The notes: a model not told the origin generated them from the letters alone. DNA of 64,000 nt from an uncultured Cohaesibacter sp. (GCF_963667045.1 NZ_OY762934.1:1419501-1483500); one strand, 5' to 3'. Shown: positions 7,348 to 16,219, counted from the first letter of the stretch. Numbers and translations: made by a program.

Positions 7348-8997
7348 ATGTCTGCGACAGAGTCCCATCTTTCCATTGCCACCCCCAAGGCGGCATGCAG
7401 TTTCAGGGATCAGCCGATTGCCGTTTGGGCCACTGCATTTGCCTGCGTTGTCGGCTTCATGTCAATTGGTCTGGTTGATCCAATCTTGACAGCCATCGCG
7501 GCGGGCCTTCATGCGTCGGCCAGTCAGGTGTCCCTGCTCTTCACGTCCTACTTCTTCGTCACCTCGATCATGATGCTGATCACCGGCTTCGTTTCCAGCC
7601 GACTTGGCAGCCGCGTCACCCTGCTGATCGGCGCTGCCCTGATCATCGTCTTTGCCGCATTGGCGGGCACCTCCCAATCGGTTGCCGAGCTGATCGGCTT
7701 CCGGGCCGGTTGGGGGCTGGGCAACGCCTTCTTCGTGGTGACGGCCCTGTCGGTTCTGGTGGCTGTCACCCGCGGTGGTACGGGCAAGGCCGTGCTGATC
7801 TATGAGGCCGCCATCGGGCTTGGCTTATCGGGTGGCCCACTCGTCGGGGCGCTGCTCGGTGCCCAGTCCTGGCGCTATCCCTTTTTCGGTACGGCGACCC
7901 TGATGGGAATCGGCTTTGTGTCGATCCTGCTGTTCCTGCCGAAATTGCCGAAACCTGACAAGAAGATAGCCATCAGCGCGCCAATCAGGGCCCTTGGCCA
8001 TCCGGGCCTGTTCACCGTTTCGCTAGCGTCCTTCTTCTACTTCTTCGCCTTTTTCACCGTGCTCGCCTTTGCCCCCTTTGTGCTGGATTTGTCGGCCTAT
8101 GCAGTTGGCGGCATCTTCTTTGGCTGGGGCGTTTTACTGGCGATCTTTTCGGTGTTTGTCGCGCCGCGCGTCGATGCCCGCTTTGGCATCCTGCCGGTCA
8201 TTTCGGTCTGCCTCGTCCTGCTGGCGGCGATGCTGATTGCCATGGGCTTAGGCAGCAAGCTGGTGGTGGCAGTCTGCGTCATTCTTTCCGGCGCGGTCAT
8301 GGGGGTGTGCAACACGCTGTTTACCGAACTGGCACTGGAAGTGTCGGACGTTCCGCGCCCTGTTGCCTCGGCCGGTTACAATTTCCTGCGCTGGTTTGCC
8401 GGTGTCATCGCTCCGTTCGCCGTCCCGCATCTGGCTGAAGCGTTCGGTGTTCTGCCTGCCTTCTCTGTTGCCGCTGTCGCCGCCCTTCTGGCACCGGTCA
8501 TCATGGGCCTTCGGCGGGCCAGCATCGCCCCCGCCGAGCATGAGGCCTGCCCCGCAGCAGATGTGCAGCAGGCATCGGTCATCATCGCCGTTGATGGCAG
8601 CGACCGGGATGGCCGTGTAATCGAACAGGCCATTGCGCTGGCGCGGTCATCAGCCATCAGCACGGTCACTGCCTTGCATGTGCGGATGCGGGAAGTTGTC
8701 GAAGGAGAGGAAGCAGCTCTGGAAAGCGCAGAAAGGGCAAGGCGCATTCTGGCCAATGCCAGCAGCAAACTGGCAGCAGGCGGGCTCGAGGTCAATGAGC
8801 TGCTGCTCGATGCACCAGCAGGTCAGGCAGCCCGCAGGGCCGTTGATCATGCCCGTGCGGCAGGGGCACGGCATCTGGTGCTCGGAGCACCGCACGCCCA
8901 TGAGATCGAGGATCTCCTCCACGGCAGCTTTGCCCTGACGGCAGAAGCTCTGGTGCACACCGTGAAAGACGGCCCGTCGGTATTCTTCGCCTACTGA
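7348..8997 (+). CDS. MFS transporter with C-terminal universal stress (UspA) domain
   Basis: This 549-residue fusion has residues about 15-390 as a 12-helix major facilitator drug-efflux-type transporter, with the loop-2/3 motif ITGFVSSRLGSRVTLLIGAA. After a short linker, residues about 408-549 form a UspA domain: SVIIAVDGSDRDGRVIEQA opens the nucleotide-binding fold, and ARHLVLGAPHAHEIEDLLHG followed by GSFALTAEALVH corresponds to the GxxGxnnn-GS region. The canonical G-2x-G-9x-G spacing is blurred, so ATP binding is uncertain. Standalone MFS pumps are near 400 residues, so the tail is a true extension in the same frame. The divergent MarR suggests induced export of a toxic compound, with the Usp part sensing energy or stress (inferred). 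Confidence 0.9.
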   Translation: MSATESHLSIATPKAACSFRDQPIAVWATAFACVVGFMSIGLVDPILTAIAAGLHASASQVSLLFTSYFFVTSIMMLITGFVSSRLGSRVTLLIGAALIIVFAALAGTSQSVAELIGFRAGWGLGNAFFVVTALSVLVAVTRGGTGKAVLIYEAAIGLGLSGGPLVGALLGAQSWRYPFFGTATLMGIGFVSILLFLPKLPKPDKKIAISAPIRALGHPGLFTVSLASFFYFFAFFTVLAFAPFVLDLSAYAVGGIFFGWGVLLAIFSVFVAPRVDARFGILPVISVCLVLLAAMLIAMGLGSKLVVAVCVILSGAVMGVCNTLFTELALEVSDVPRPVASAGYNFLRWFAGVIAPFAVPHLAEAFGVLPAFSVAAVAALLAPVIMGLRRASIAPAEHEACPAADVQQASVIIAVDGSDRDGRVIEQAIALARSSAISTVTALHVRMREVVEGEEAALESAERARRILANASSKLAAGGLEVNELLLDAPAGQAARRAVDHARAAGARHLVLGAPHAHEIEDLLHGSFALTAEALVHTVKDGPSVFFAY

Positions 8998-9174
8998 CGG
9001 GTGCGCGCACGCGTTCTTATCGCCATGAATGGACAAGGCGAGCCGGATACTTCTCACAAAAGCCCTCATCGACCGTGCTCATGGCCGGTGACGGGGCGGG
9101 TGTCAATAGATAATGGAGGATGCGGGCCAGCAGGCAAGCCGCTCGCATGGATCAAATTCAAGCCAGAAGGCTGA

Positions 9175-9285
9175 TCAGTTTACGGTAAGCCAGAACAGGC
9201 CATAGGCGACCAGCCCCAGACTCAGCATTGCTGCATATTTGGCGACATCAATGGTAGCGCTTTTTGCGGTTGCTTTTTTTGCCAT
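9175..9285 (-). CDS. Small single-pass membrane protein, 36 residues
   Basis: ATG at 9285 is preceded by AGGTGG at good spacing. The frame starts MAKKATAKSATIDVAK and continues as one hydrophobic segment, YAAMLSLGLVAYGLFWLTVN, before TGA. A lysine-rich cytoplasmic start followed by one membrane helix is typical of regulatory micropeptides or small respiratory subunits. I do not recognise the family. It lies between the MFS-USP gene and a PepSY-TM gene and is read opposite to both. The strong ribosome site and coherent topology support it despite its size. Confidence 0.6.
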   Translation of the reverse strand: MAKKATAKSATIDVAKYAAMLSLGLVAYGLFWLTVN

Positions 9286-9683
9286 TTTTTCCACCTGTTC
9301 CTAAGACCATTGGTCAAGTGTAAGAAGCAAAAGTGAATCAGATGTGAACTTTTGCTTTTCCTTATACTTAGGCACACCAGCGAAGAGTTCAAATGGTTCC
9401 AAAGATTAATTTATCCTTTAGAGCCAGAAATCTGTTCCGTTTGCCCCTTCTTACCGCCGAACGGGCATTTTTTGCGCGCGCCTCCTTCCAAAGAACAATA
9501 CTCCGTAGTGTTGAAAAGCACTCTTCCGCCCCGCTTCAGGCAGGAAGAGTGTATCGAAATGTAACCAGAAAGGAGACTGCGACATTTCATGACAATTGCG
9601 GGAATTATCGAGATTTTTTTAGCCAAAAGCTGCAGTATGCTTGACAATTGTATCGATAAAATCTCTTGAGCGGAGACGCTGAA
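9286..9683. other. Non-coding stretch upstream of the PepSY-TM gene
   Basis: No gene is seen. It contains a strong hairpin at 9519-9551: CACTCTTCC pairs with GGAAGAGTG, and GCC pairs with GGC inside with one bulged base. A TTGACA hexamer lies at 9641-9646. The hairpin would be in the leader if transcription starts upstream of it. Confidence 0.5.
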
Positions 9684-10847
9684 ATGTCTTTCAGACGCAT
9701 TATTTTTTGGGCTCACCTCGTCGTGGGCGTAGCCACCGGCCTTGTCATTTTTGCGCTGGCCTTTACGGGCGTCATGTTGACCTATGAGGCGCAGATCAAG
9801 GCAGCCTTTGATCCATCGGTTGTTCCGACAGCCGAATACACCGAGATGATGTCGGCTGACGATATCATGAAGATCGCCCGACCGGCCTTTCCGGGCGAGA
9901 CTGCAACGCTCAACTTCTACAGCGATGCGTCAAAGCCGATCTCTGTTTCTGCCGGACGGCATGAAGCCAAGCTGATTGATCCCTATAGCGGTGCATTCAT
10001 CGAGGCCGACAGCAATCCGACCGAAGGCTTCTTCGGGCTGATGGAAAGCATTCACCGCAATCTGGCGATGGGCTTTGACTCCGCCGGTAGCCAGATGGTC
10101 AAGATCAGCAACGTCGCCTTCCTGTTCATCATCCTGTCGGGTATCTATCTTTGGCTGCCACGCAAATGGAAATGGTCCTTCATCAAGCAGAAGATCTTCT
10201 TCCAGAAGATGCCGACCGCCAAAGCGCGCGACTTCAACTGGCACCATGTCTTCTCCTTCTGGGTGGTGATCCCGCTGGTGGCGGTGGTCGGCTCTGGGGC
10301 CGTGCTGTCCTATCCGTGGGCCAGCAATCTGGTGTTTGCCGCAGCCGGCCTTGAAGCGCCGCAAGGGCGTGGTCAGGGCAAGGGCATGTGGGCCAAGAGC
10401 TCCGGCGGCGGCACCTCCTCGCTGCCTGCCGAGCAGCTTGTTTCCTTCCAGTCCATTCTGGACAAGGCAGAGGGTGTGGAAAGCAACTGGAAGACCATTT
10501 CCATCATCGTTCCGGCCTCTGATCAGGCCAAGACGGTCGATGTGCTGATCGACACCGGCAATGGCAAACAGGGCGCAGCCCAGCAGACCATCACCTATGA
10601 TCGCGAGAGCGGCGCGGTCGCTTCGGTCAAGGGGCCGAATGAAATGGCAACCCCGACCCAGTCGCTGCGGCGCTACATTCGCTTCCTGCACACCGGCGAG
10701 GTCTATGGAGTGGTCGGGCAGACCCTTGCGGGTATCGCGTCTCTGGCCTGCCTGTTCCTCGTCTGGACCGGCTTTGCCCTGGCCTGGCGCCGTCTCATCT
10801 CGCCGCTGTTCCGGCCAAAGGCCAAACCGACTCTCGGCGTGCGTTAG
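9684..10847 (+). CDS. PepSY-associated TM helix protein, probable iron-uptake reductase (PiuB/FoxB-like)
   Basis: The 387-residue membrane protein has a first helix near residues 8-33, a large periplasmic PepSY-type domain, helices around 142-162 and 195-218, a second periplasmic part, and a final helix near 350-370 followed by a basic tail. The HRNL (residue about 118) and RFLHTGEVYG (about 330) histidine motifs are typical of PepSY_TM proteins, which are thought to bind haem and reduce ferric-siderophore iron at the inner membrane. The ATG at 9684 has GGAG eight bases upstream, whereas an in-frame TTG at 9666 does not. It is followed by a strong terminator. An iron role is family knowledge. 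Confidence 0.85.
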   Translation: MSFRRIIFWAHLVVGVATGLVIFALAFTGVMLTYEAQIKAAFDPSVVPTAEYTEMMSADDIMKIARPAFPGETATLNFYSDASKPISVSAGRHEAKLIDPYSGAFIEADSNPTEGFFGLMESIHRNLAMGFDSAGSQMVKISNVAFLFIILSGIYLWLPRKWKWSFIKQKIFFQKMPTAKARDFNWHHVFSFWVVIPLVAVVGSGAVLSYPWASNLVFAAAGLEAPQGRGQGKGMWAKSSGGGTSSLPAEQLVSFQSILDKAEGVESNWKTISIIVPASDQAKTVDVLIDTGNGKQGAAQQTITYDRESGAVASVKGPNEMATPTQSLRRYIRFLHTGEVYGVVGQTLAGIASLACLFLVWTGFALAWRRLISPLFRPKAKPTLGVR

Positions 10848-10913
10848 ACCGTCTGACAGTTTGAGAGACCCTTCCGCACAAGCGGGTGGGCAAGCGAAAC
10901 CCACAGAGTGTTA

Positions 10914-10949
10914 AACCCGCAGAGTGTTTCAGGGCTCTGCGGGTTTTTC
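10914..10949 (+). terminator. Rho-independent terminator after PepSY-TM gene
   Basis: AACCCGCAGAG (10914-10924) and CTCTGCGGGTT (10935-10945) form a perfect 11-bp stem followed by a T run. It ends the PepSY-TM transcript and may also stop ribB transcripts from the other side. Confidence 0.9.
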
Positions 10950-10981
10950 ATTGTCTCTCAATGGCGGCCGGACGGGTCTGC

Positions 10982-12085
10982 TCAGATGATATCCGTGCCC
11001 GAAATCTCAAGGCCAAAGCCATCCAGACCAACATAGGTACGCTCGCGAGACGACAGCAGGCGGATAGAGGAAATGCCAAGATCTTTCAGGATCTGCGCAC
11101 CAAGCCCAATGTCGCGCCAGCTGTTCTCGCGGCCTTTTGCACTTTTATGCTCTTCATTCTGGGCCAGTTCCAGAGCGTCACGCGGGCGCATGGAGCCAGT
11201 GGCAACACAAGGCGAACCATCACGCAAATAGACAAGAACGCCACGATCAGCGGCAAATCTCTCGGAAATCTTGTCCAGTGTGCCGGACGTGCCGAAGATA
11301 TCGGCCAACACATTTTCCTGATGAATACGCACCGGAATGTCCTTGCCATCGCGGATATCACCAAAGATCAGGGCAACATGTTCCATGTCGTCAAATTTGG
11401 CTTTGAAGGTCACAGCGCGGGCCGGGCCGAAACGGGTGTCGATCTGGAACTCCTCGATCCGGTCAACCAGACGTTCGATGCGCTGACGATAGGCGATGAG
11501 ATCAGCGACGGATACATGGGTGATGCCATGCTCTTTGGCAAAGGCGATAATGTCCGGGCCCTTCTTGACCGTGCCATCATCATTGACCAGTTCGGAAATA
11601 ACACCAACCGGAGGCAGGCCAGCCAGATTGCAAAGGTCAACCGCAGCTTCTGTGTGACCGGAACGGACCAACACGCCGCCTTCCTTGGCGATCAGCGGGA
11701 AAATATGGCCAGGACGCACGAAGTCGGCGGCCGCCGAATTGCCGTTGGCAAGGCCATGCACGGTGATGCTGCGTTCTTCGGCGGAAATGCCCGTGGTGGT
11801 GCCATGTCTGAAATCCACCGACACGGTGAAGGCCGTCGAGAGCGGCGCATCATTGTGCGCGACCATCGGAGTCAGGTTGAGACGGCGGGCATTTTCGCCC
11901 GTCATTGGCGCACAGACGATGCCTGAGCTGTGGCGAATGATGAAACCCATCTGTTCAGGGGTGATCTTGGTCGCGGCTACGATCAGATCGCCTTCGTTTT
12001 CACGATCGTCATCGTCAGTGACGACCACCATTTCCCCTTTTTCAAATGCGCGAATGGCTTGCGCAACCCGTTCCATGTCGGCCAT
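10982..12085 (-). CDS. ribB: 3,4-dihydroxy-2-butanone 4-phosphate synthase with decayed GTP cyclohydrolase II domain
   Basis: Residues 1-200 are a complete RibB domain: DDDDRENEGDLIVAA carries the acidic metal/substrate loop, and RSGHTEAAVDL the second conserved block. It converts ribulose 5-phosphate to the four-carbon precursor of riboflavin. Residues about 208-367 align with GTP cyclohydrolase II, but the three zinc cysteines are absent: the region usually reading C-L-T-G-D...C-D-C here reads QENVLADIFGTSG. That half is therefore unlikely to open GTP, and a separate ribA would be needed. Such RibBA proteins with an inactive second half are common in Rhizobiales. It is upstream of nothing co-directional until the PepSY terminator. 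Confidence 0.93.
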   Translation of the reverse strand: MADMERVAQAIRAFEKGEMVVVTDDDDRENEGDLIVAATKITPEQMGFIIRHSSGIVCAPMTGENARRLNLTPMVAHNDAPLSTAFTVSVDFRHGTTTGISAEERSITVHGLANGNSAAADFVRPGHIFPLIAKEGGVLVRSGHTEAAVDLCNLAGLPPVGVISELVNDDGTVKKGPDIIAFAKEHGITHVSVADLIAYRQRIERLVDRIEEFQIDTRFGPARAVTFKAKFDDMEHVALIFGDIRDGKDIPVRIHQENVLADIFGTSGTLDKISERFAADRGVLVYLRDGSPCVATGSMRPRDALELAQNEEHKSAKGRENSWRDIGLGAQILKDLGISSIRLLSSRERTYVGLDGFGLEISGTDII

Positions 12086-12256
12086 GTCGTTACAGTCCTC
12101 GTTGTTGTTATCCGTTGTCCGGAGCTGGTTTGCTCTTGCTGTTACTCTTCTTGAGTTGGGGGGCCTCGGCCCTGCGTGATGACCCTGAACCGGTCAACGA
12201 GAGAGTGACAGTGTTTCTGCGGCCTAGACATAGTCCATGCCGGAGAAAAAACAATC

Positions 12257-13351
12257 CTACATTCCGCCCTGTTGTGCCCTATGCAGCAGCGTGTGGTCAG
12301 CCAGGACCAGCGCCAGCATGGCCTCACCAACCGGCACTGCGCGGATGCCCACACAAGGATCGTGGCGCCCCCTGGTCATGACATCCACCTCCTCGCCGGA
12401 GCGGGTGATCGACTTTTTCGGGGTCAGGATGGAACTGGTCGGCTTGATGGCAAAACGCACGACGACATCCTGCCCGCTGGCGATACCGCCAAGGATACCA
12501 CCTGCGTGATTGGTGAGAAACGCCGGCAGTCCGTCCGGCCCGATGCGCATTTCATCGGCATTCTCTTCACCTGTCAGGCTGGCAGCATTGAACCCTTCAC
12601 CGATCTCGACACCCTTGACCGCGTTGATCGACATCATCGCACTGGCAATATCCTGATCAAGCTTGGCATAGATCGGAGCCCCCAGACCGGCAGGCACGCC
12701 GGAGGCGACAATCTCGATCACCGCGCCGATGGACGAGCCGGATTTGCGGATGCCGTCAAGATACTCGGCAAAGAAGGCCGCAGCCTCCTTGTCCGGGCAG
12801 AAGAAGGGATTGTTGCCCACCTCGTCCCAGTCCCAGTTGGCGCGATTGATCTTGTGCGGGCCCATCTGCACGAGGGCGCCACGGATCGTAATGCCGGGAA
12901 TGACCTTGCGGGCAACAGCACCGGCAGCGACTCGCATGGCGGTTTCACGCGCCGAGGAACGGCCACCGCCACGATAGTCACGGATGCCATATTTGGCATC
13001 ATAGGTAAAGTCGGCATGACCGGGTCGATAGCGCTCGGCAATGTCGCCATAGTCCTTGGAGCGCTGGTCGGTGTTGTGAATGATGAGGCTGATCGAGGTG
13101 CCGGTGGTCACCTGCTCGCCGGTCTGGGGATGGGCGAAGACGCCGGACAGGATCTCCACCTGATCGGCTTCCTGCCGCTGGGTGGTATAGCGCGACTGGC
13201 CCGGGCGACGACGGTCCAGATCCTTCTGGATTTCCTCGCGGGTCAGGCCTATCAACGAAGGGCAACCGTCGACGGTGCAGCCAATGGCCGGTCCATGGCT
13301 TTCCCCCCAGGTGGTAACGCGAAAGAGATGTCCGAAACTGTTATGTGACAT
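12257..13351 (-). CDS. aroC: Chorismate synthase
   Basis: The 364-residue enzyme of normal length begins [20 protein letters not shown], the first chorismate synthase signature. [19 protein letters not shown] is the second signature and [16 protein letters not shown] the third. It makes chorismate from EPSP with reduced FMN as cofactor, the last shared step of aromatic amino acid and folate/ubiquinone synthesis. It lies 171 bp upstream of ribB on the same strand, and the RibB pathway supplies its flavin cofactor. A shared transcript is possible but not shown. Confidence 0.97.
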   Translation of the reverse strand: MSHNSFGHLFRVTTWGESHGPAIGCTVDGCPSLIGLTREEIQKDLDRRRPGQSRYTTQRQEADQVEILSGVFAHPQTGEQVTTGTSISLIIHNTDQRSKDYGDIAERYRPGHADFTYDAKYGIRDYRGGGRSSARETAMRVAAGAVARKVIPGITIRGALVQMGPHKINRANWDWDEVGNNPFFCPDKEAAAFFAEYLDGIRKSGSSIGAVIEIVASGVPAGLGAPIYAKLDQDIASAMMSINAVKGVEIGEGFNAASLTGEENADEMRIGPDGLPAFLTNHAGGILGGIASGQDVVVRFAIKPTSSILTPKKSITRSGEEVDVMTRGRHDPCVGIRAVPVGEAMLALVLADHTLLHRAQQGGM

Positions 13352-13759
13352 GTGTGGCGGGCTTCCCGTTTCTAGCGATCATCCGAGACCGTGGCATATC
13401 GACACCAATGGGAACCCTGTTCCCGAGGGCCCATGCCCATGCACGGAATTTCGCGACCGGGCGTACCGCAGCCGTTGCCGGGCACGCCAAGATAAATCCA
13501 ACGAAACTGTCATAAAGAGCAAGGAGGGAAAGGTCAAACGCCAGAGCACATTTTAGCGCATATTTAGGAGCGTATTTATGCGCATGTCAGCTCTGGCCTG
13601 CGGTCGGGGCTGGATCGGTCGCCAAGCCCCCCCCCAGCCACCTCAGGCTCCGAGAGTGCATGGACCGCCATCACGGCCTCGATATCACGGGGAGGAGAAA
13701 GACGCCCGCCCTTGCGACGTCTTCCGATTTTCAAACCAGGCCCAGAGCGTCAGTGCATG
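13352..13759. other. Non-coding gap between aroC and the secreted protein gene
   Basis: There is no supported gene in these 408 bases. An open frame on the plus strand lacks a ribosome site and has irregular composition. It presumably holds the aroC promoter. Confidence 0.5.
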
Positions 13760-14287
13760 CTATTTGGCAAAGGTCGTAGACCAGTAACGATTGCCCTTGC
13801 CAATAATCTTGTTGCCCGCCTTCTGGCCACAGTCCCGCGTGGTCTTGTGTGTCCAGTCACGGGCACCACTGACGCCATTGTAGAGCACCATGGTGATGCG
13901 ATCATCGCTCTTGTAGAACTCATAGGTCGTATAGATATGGCGGCTCTGTTTGGGGCTTCGCATGGACACCCGCTCATAAAGATGAACGCGCCCGCCGCGC
14001 GTATCACTCAGGGTTTCGTAGCTCCAGTAATCACCCAGCTGGCCCTTGTTGGCGCTGCCGATGTTGAACACCACTTCCTTGCCGGGAAAGCGCTGATCAA
14101 TCCGGGAGATGGATCCCGACTCGGCCTTGAAGTAGTAGTCGCGCCCCGATGATTCATTACCACCGCTGCAATAAAAGGATCTTCCCGCCAAGGCACTGAC
14201 AATATCCTCGGCAGCAGCCGAGGCACCATGCGTGACCATGACACCACACACCAGTATCATGCTGGCAAGTTTCTTAGATATTTTCAT
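13760..14287 (-). CDS. Secreted protein of unknown function
   Basis: The 175-residue product starts MKISKKLASMILVCGVMVTHGASAAAEDI, a clear Sec signal peptide with cleavage after ASA or SAA near residue 25. The mature part is about 150 residues with two cysteines (in SFYCSGG near the start and TRDCGQK near the end), suggesting one disulfide, and is rich in aromatic beta-strand-like segments (RVHLYERVSM, IYTTYEFYKSDDRITMVLYNG). I do not recognise the family; the pattern resembles small periplasmic beta-barrel proteins. The ATG at 14287 is chosen over an in-frame TTG at 14293 because it is spaced from GGGGAAG. Confidence 0.75.
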   Translation of the reverse strand: MKISKKLASMILVCGVMVTHGASAAAEDIVSALAGRSFYCSGGNESSGRDYYFKAESGSISRIDQRFPGKEVVFNIGSANKGQLGDYWSYETLSDTRGGRVHLYERVSMRSPKQSRHIYTTYEFYKSDDRITMVLYNGVSGARDWTHKTTRDCGQKAGNKIIGKGNRYWSTTFAK

Positions 14288-14548
14288 TTCCAAGCTTCCC
14301 CAGACACACGGGTTGGAAACCGTGTTTCAAGCTAAATTTGTTCAGGTTCCCGTTTGCCGGGAAACTTTACCAAAAGCTTCCTAAATCTTCGTCAGGAGCC
14401 GGGGACAAATTTGAGAAAGATTTATCGACAATTTGAATCAACGAGAGAGTGCACCGCAGAAATCTGTGCGTTCTCACCTGCCCTTCTATTCAAACATTTG
14501 CACAAACAGAAGAAATATGTTCCACGCGATCAGGCGGGAACACCATGA

Positions 14549-15145
14549 TCAGATCCAGCTGGCCTTCTGACCATTCCAGAAATAAATCTTGTCTTGTGGG
14601 GTTTTCAGCATCGGCGCTTCGAGTTCAGGCACTTTTTCCAGTAAATAGCGCACGATACGCAACACGCCGCCATGACCGATGACCACCGTCGGCTTGTCCA
14701 GATTATAGAACCATTCGCCGACCCGCTCGGATAGCATCTGATAGCTTTCGCCGTTGGGCATGCAGGTGCGCCACTTGTCCTTTTCGCGTTCCCAATAGAG
14801 TTCAGGCTCGCGTTCCTTGATCTCCTCCAGTGTCCAGCCTTCCCAGTCGCCAAAGGAAAATTCGATCAGCTTGTTCTCGAAAGTGACGCTCTCAGCCCAC
14901 GCACTGCCTGTCCAGCCAGCCTCTTCCATGACCAGCGCCAGCGTCTGGCGGGTACGGGTCATCGGGCTGCAGAACAGATTGGCACCGGAAGGATCAGGAA
15001 GAATTTCGGCCAGTACTCGCCCGTTTCGACGCGCCTGCCCCTCACCCTTCTCATTGAGCGGAATGTCCTTCTGGCCCTGATAGCGGTATTCAGCGTTCCA
15101 GTCGGTTTCACCATGGCGAATGTAATAAATGGGCGGGATCGGCAT
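14549..15145 (-). CDS. Histidine phosphatase family protein (phosphoglycerate mutase-like)
   Basis: The 198-residue protein starts MPIPPIYYIRHGETDWN. The RHGETDWN motif contains the phosphoacceptor histidine. SPMTRTRQTL supplies a second arginine, and VIGHGGVLRIVRYL contains the second catalytic histidine. The lack of the long insertions of glycolytic mutases and the 198-residue length point to a broad phosphatase of the GpmB/CobC type; the substrate is unknown. GGAG lies five bases before the ATG at 15145, while the longest frame would start 37 codons earlier with unlikely basic sequence. It is downstream of fabI on the same strand but separated from it by a terminator. Confidence 0.88.
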   Translation of the reverse strand: MPIPPIYYIRHGETDWNAEYRYQGQKDIPLNEKGEGQARRNGRVLAEILPDPSGANLFCSPMTRTRQTLALVMEEAGWTGSAWAESVTFENKLIEFSFGDWEGWTLEEIKEREPELYWEREKDKWRTCMPNGESYQMLSERVGEWFYNLDKPTVVIGHGGVLRIVRYLLEKVPELEAPMLKTPQDKIYFWNGQKASWI

Positions 15146-15295
15146 CATCTCTCCTTGGTGCATGCGGTTGGCGCATTCGGTTGCGGCCAAAGCTCGGTTT
15201 CGGGTCCAGCGCCGGTTGCAACGGGGGGCTCGCCCTACGCCCTGCGCTCTGGTCACCCTTGAGGGCCCTTCAGCCTGATGCCGTCTTTAGGCCAC

Positions 15296-15341
15296 AAAAA
15301 AACATCCGTGGTCAACTGCCAAATTTGGCAGACCACGGATG
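15296..15341 (-). terminator. Rho-independent terminator downstream of fabI
   Basis: CATCCGTGGTC (15303-15313) pairs perfectly with GACCACGGATG (15331-15341), and the enclosed TGCCAAATTTGGCA is itself a palindrome. On the minus strand the stem is followed by a run of seven T (15302-15296). This ends the fabI transcript. Confidence 0.9.
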
Positions 15342-15360
15342 CATAATGCAGCTGCTAAAG

Positions 15361-15386
15361 CAAGGCCCGGACGAAACCGGGCCTTG
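15361..15386 (-). terminator. Second GC-rich hairpin downstream of fabI
   Basis: CAAGGCCCGG and CCGGGCCTTG form a perfect 10-bp stem around ACGAAA. It lies between the fabI stop and the stronger terminator. It has only CTTT after it on the minus strand, so it may stabilise the 3' end or be part of a two-hairpin terminator. Confidence 0.5.
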
Positions 15387-15409
15387 AAAGACGGAAGGGA
15401 CGACAGCGC

Positions 15410-16219
15410 CTAAACGGTAATGTCCGGCGCATCGACAGCCTTCATGCCGACGACATGGTAGCCAGCGTCCACATGGTGGATTTCGCCGGTCACACCGCGT
15501 GCAAAATCGGACAGCAGATAGACGGCAGAATCACCGACTTCCTCGATGGAAACAACACGACGCAGCGGCGAGTTGTATTCGTTCCATTTGAGGATATAGC
15601 GGAAGTCGCCGATGCCGGAAGCGGCAAGGGTTTTGATCGGCCCTGCAGAGATGGCATTGACGCGAATGTTGTTCTTGCCCAGATCTTCGGCCAGATATTT
15701 GACCGAGGTTTCCAGAGCAGACTTGGCAACGCCCATGACGTTGTAGTGCGGCATGACCTTTTCAGCACCATAATAGGTGAGGGTCAACAGCGAGCCGCCT
15801 TCCGGCATGAGCTTTTCGGCGCGCTGGGCGATTGCCGTGAAGGAATAGGCGGAAATGAACATCGACTGGGTGAAGTTTTCGGCCGTGGTGTCGATGTAGC
15901 GGCCGGTCAGTTCGTCCTTGTCGGAGAAAGCGATGCAGTGCACGACAAAGTCGATCGTACCCCATTCTTCGGCCAGATTGGAGAAAACGGCATCGATCGT
16001 TTCGCCTTCGGTCACATCGCAATGTCCCACCACAAGGGCACCGAGCTGCTCGGCGAGCGGCTCTACGCGCTTTTTCATTGCATCGCCCTGATAGGTCAGG
16101 GCCAGCTCAGCACCGGCATCCTTGCAGGCTTTGGCGATGCCCCAGGCGATGGAACGGTTGTTGGCAACACCCATAATCAGGCCGCGTTTGCCCTTCATCA
16201 ATTGTGGTTTGTCTGACAT
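15410..16219 (-). CDS. fabI: Enoyl-[acyl-carrier-protein] reductase (NADH)
   Basis: The 269-residue protein is a FabI-type short-chain dehydrogenase. GVANNRSIAWGIA (17-29) is the characteristic FabI cofactor loop, and catalytic Tyr149, Tyr159 and Lys166 sit in YYGAEKVMPHYNVMGVAKSA. VRVNAISAGPIKTLAASGI (with IRVN) completes the fold. It reduces trans-2-enoyl-ACP in the last step of fatty acid elongation and is the usual triclosan target. AGAGGG precedes the ATG. It is followed by two hairpins that separate it from the histidine phosphatase gene. Confidence 0.96.
   Translation of the reverse strand: MSDKPQLMKGKRGLIMGVANNRSIAWGIAKACKDAGAELALTYQGDAMKKRVEPLAEQLGALVVGHCDVTEGETIDAVFSNLAEEWGTIDFVVHCIAFSDKDELTGRYIDTTAENFTQSMFISAYSFTAIAQRAEKLMPEGGSLLTLTYYGAEKVMPHYNVMGVAKSALETSVKYLAEDLGKNNIRVNAISAGPIKTLAASGIGDFRYILKWNEYNSPLRRVVSIEEVGDSAVYLLSDFARGVTGEIHHVDAGYHVVGMKAVDAPDITV

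Noticed and set aside
12086-12256. FMN riboswitch upstream of ribB
   Set aside because: The conserved AGGG and GGGGCGG-type segments of the FMN element are not present.
12272-13348. 358-codon open frame opposite aroC
   Set aside because: aroC is certain from its signatures; the opposite frame is a high-GC shadow.
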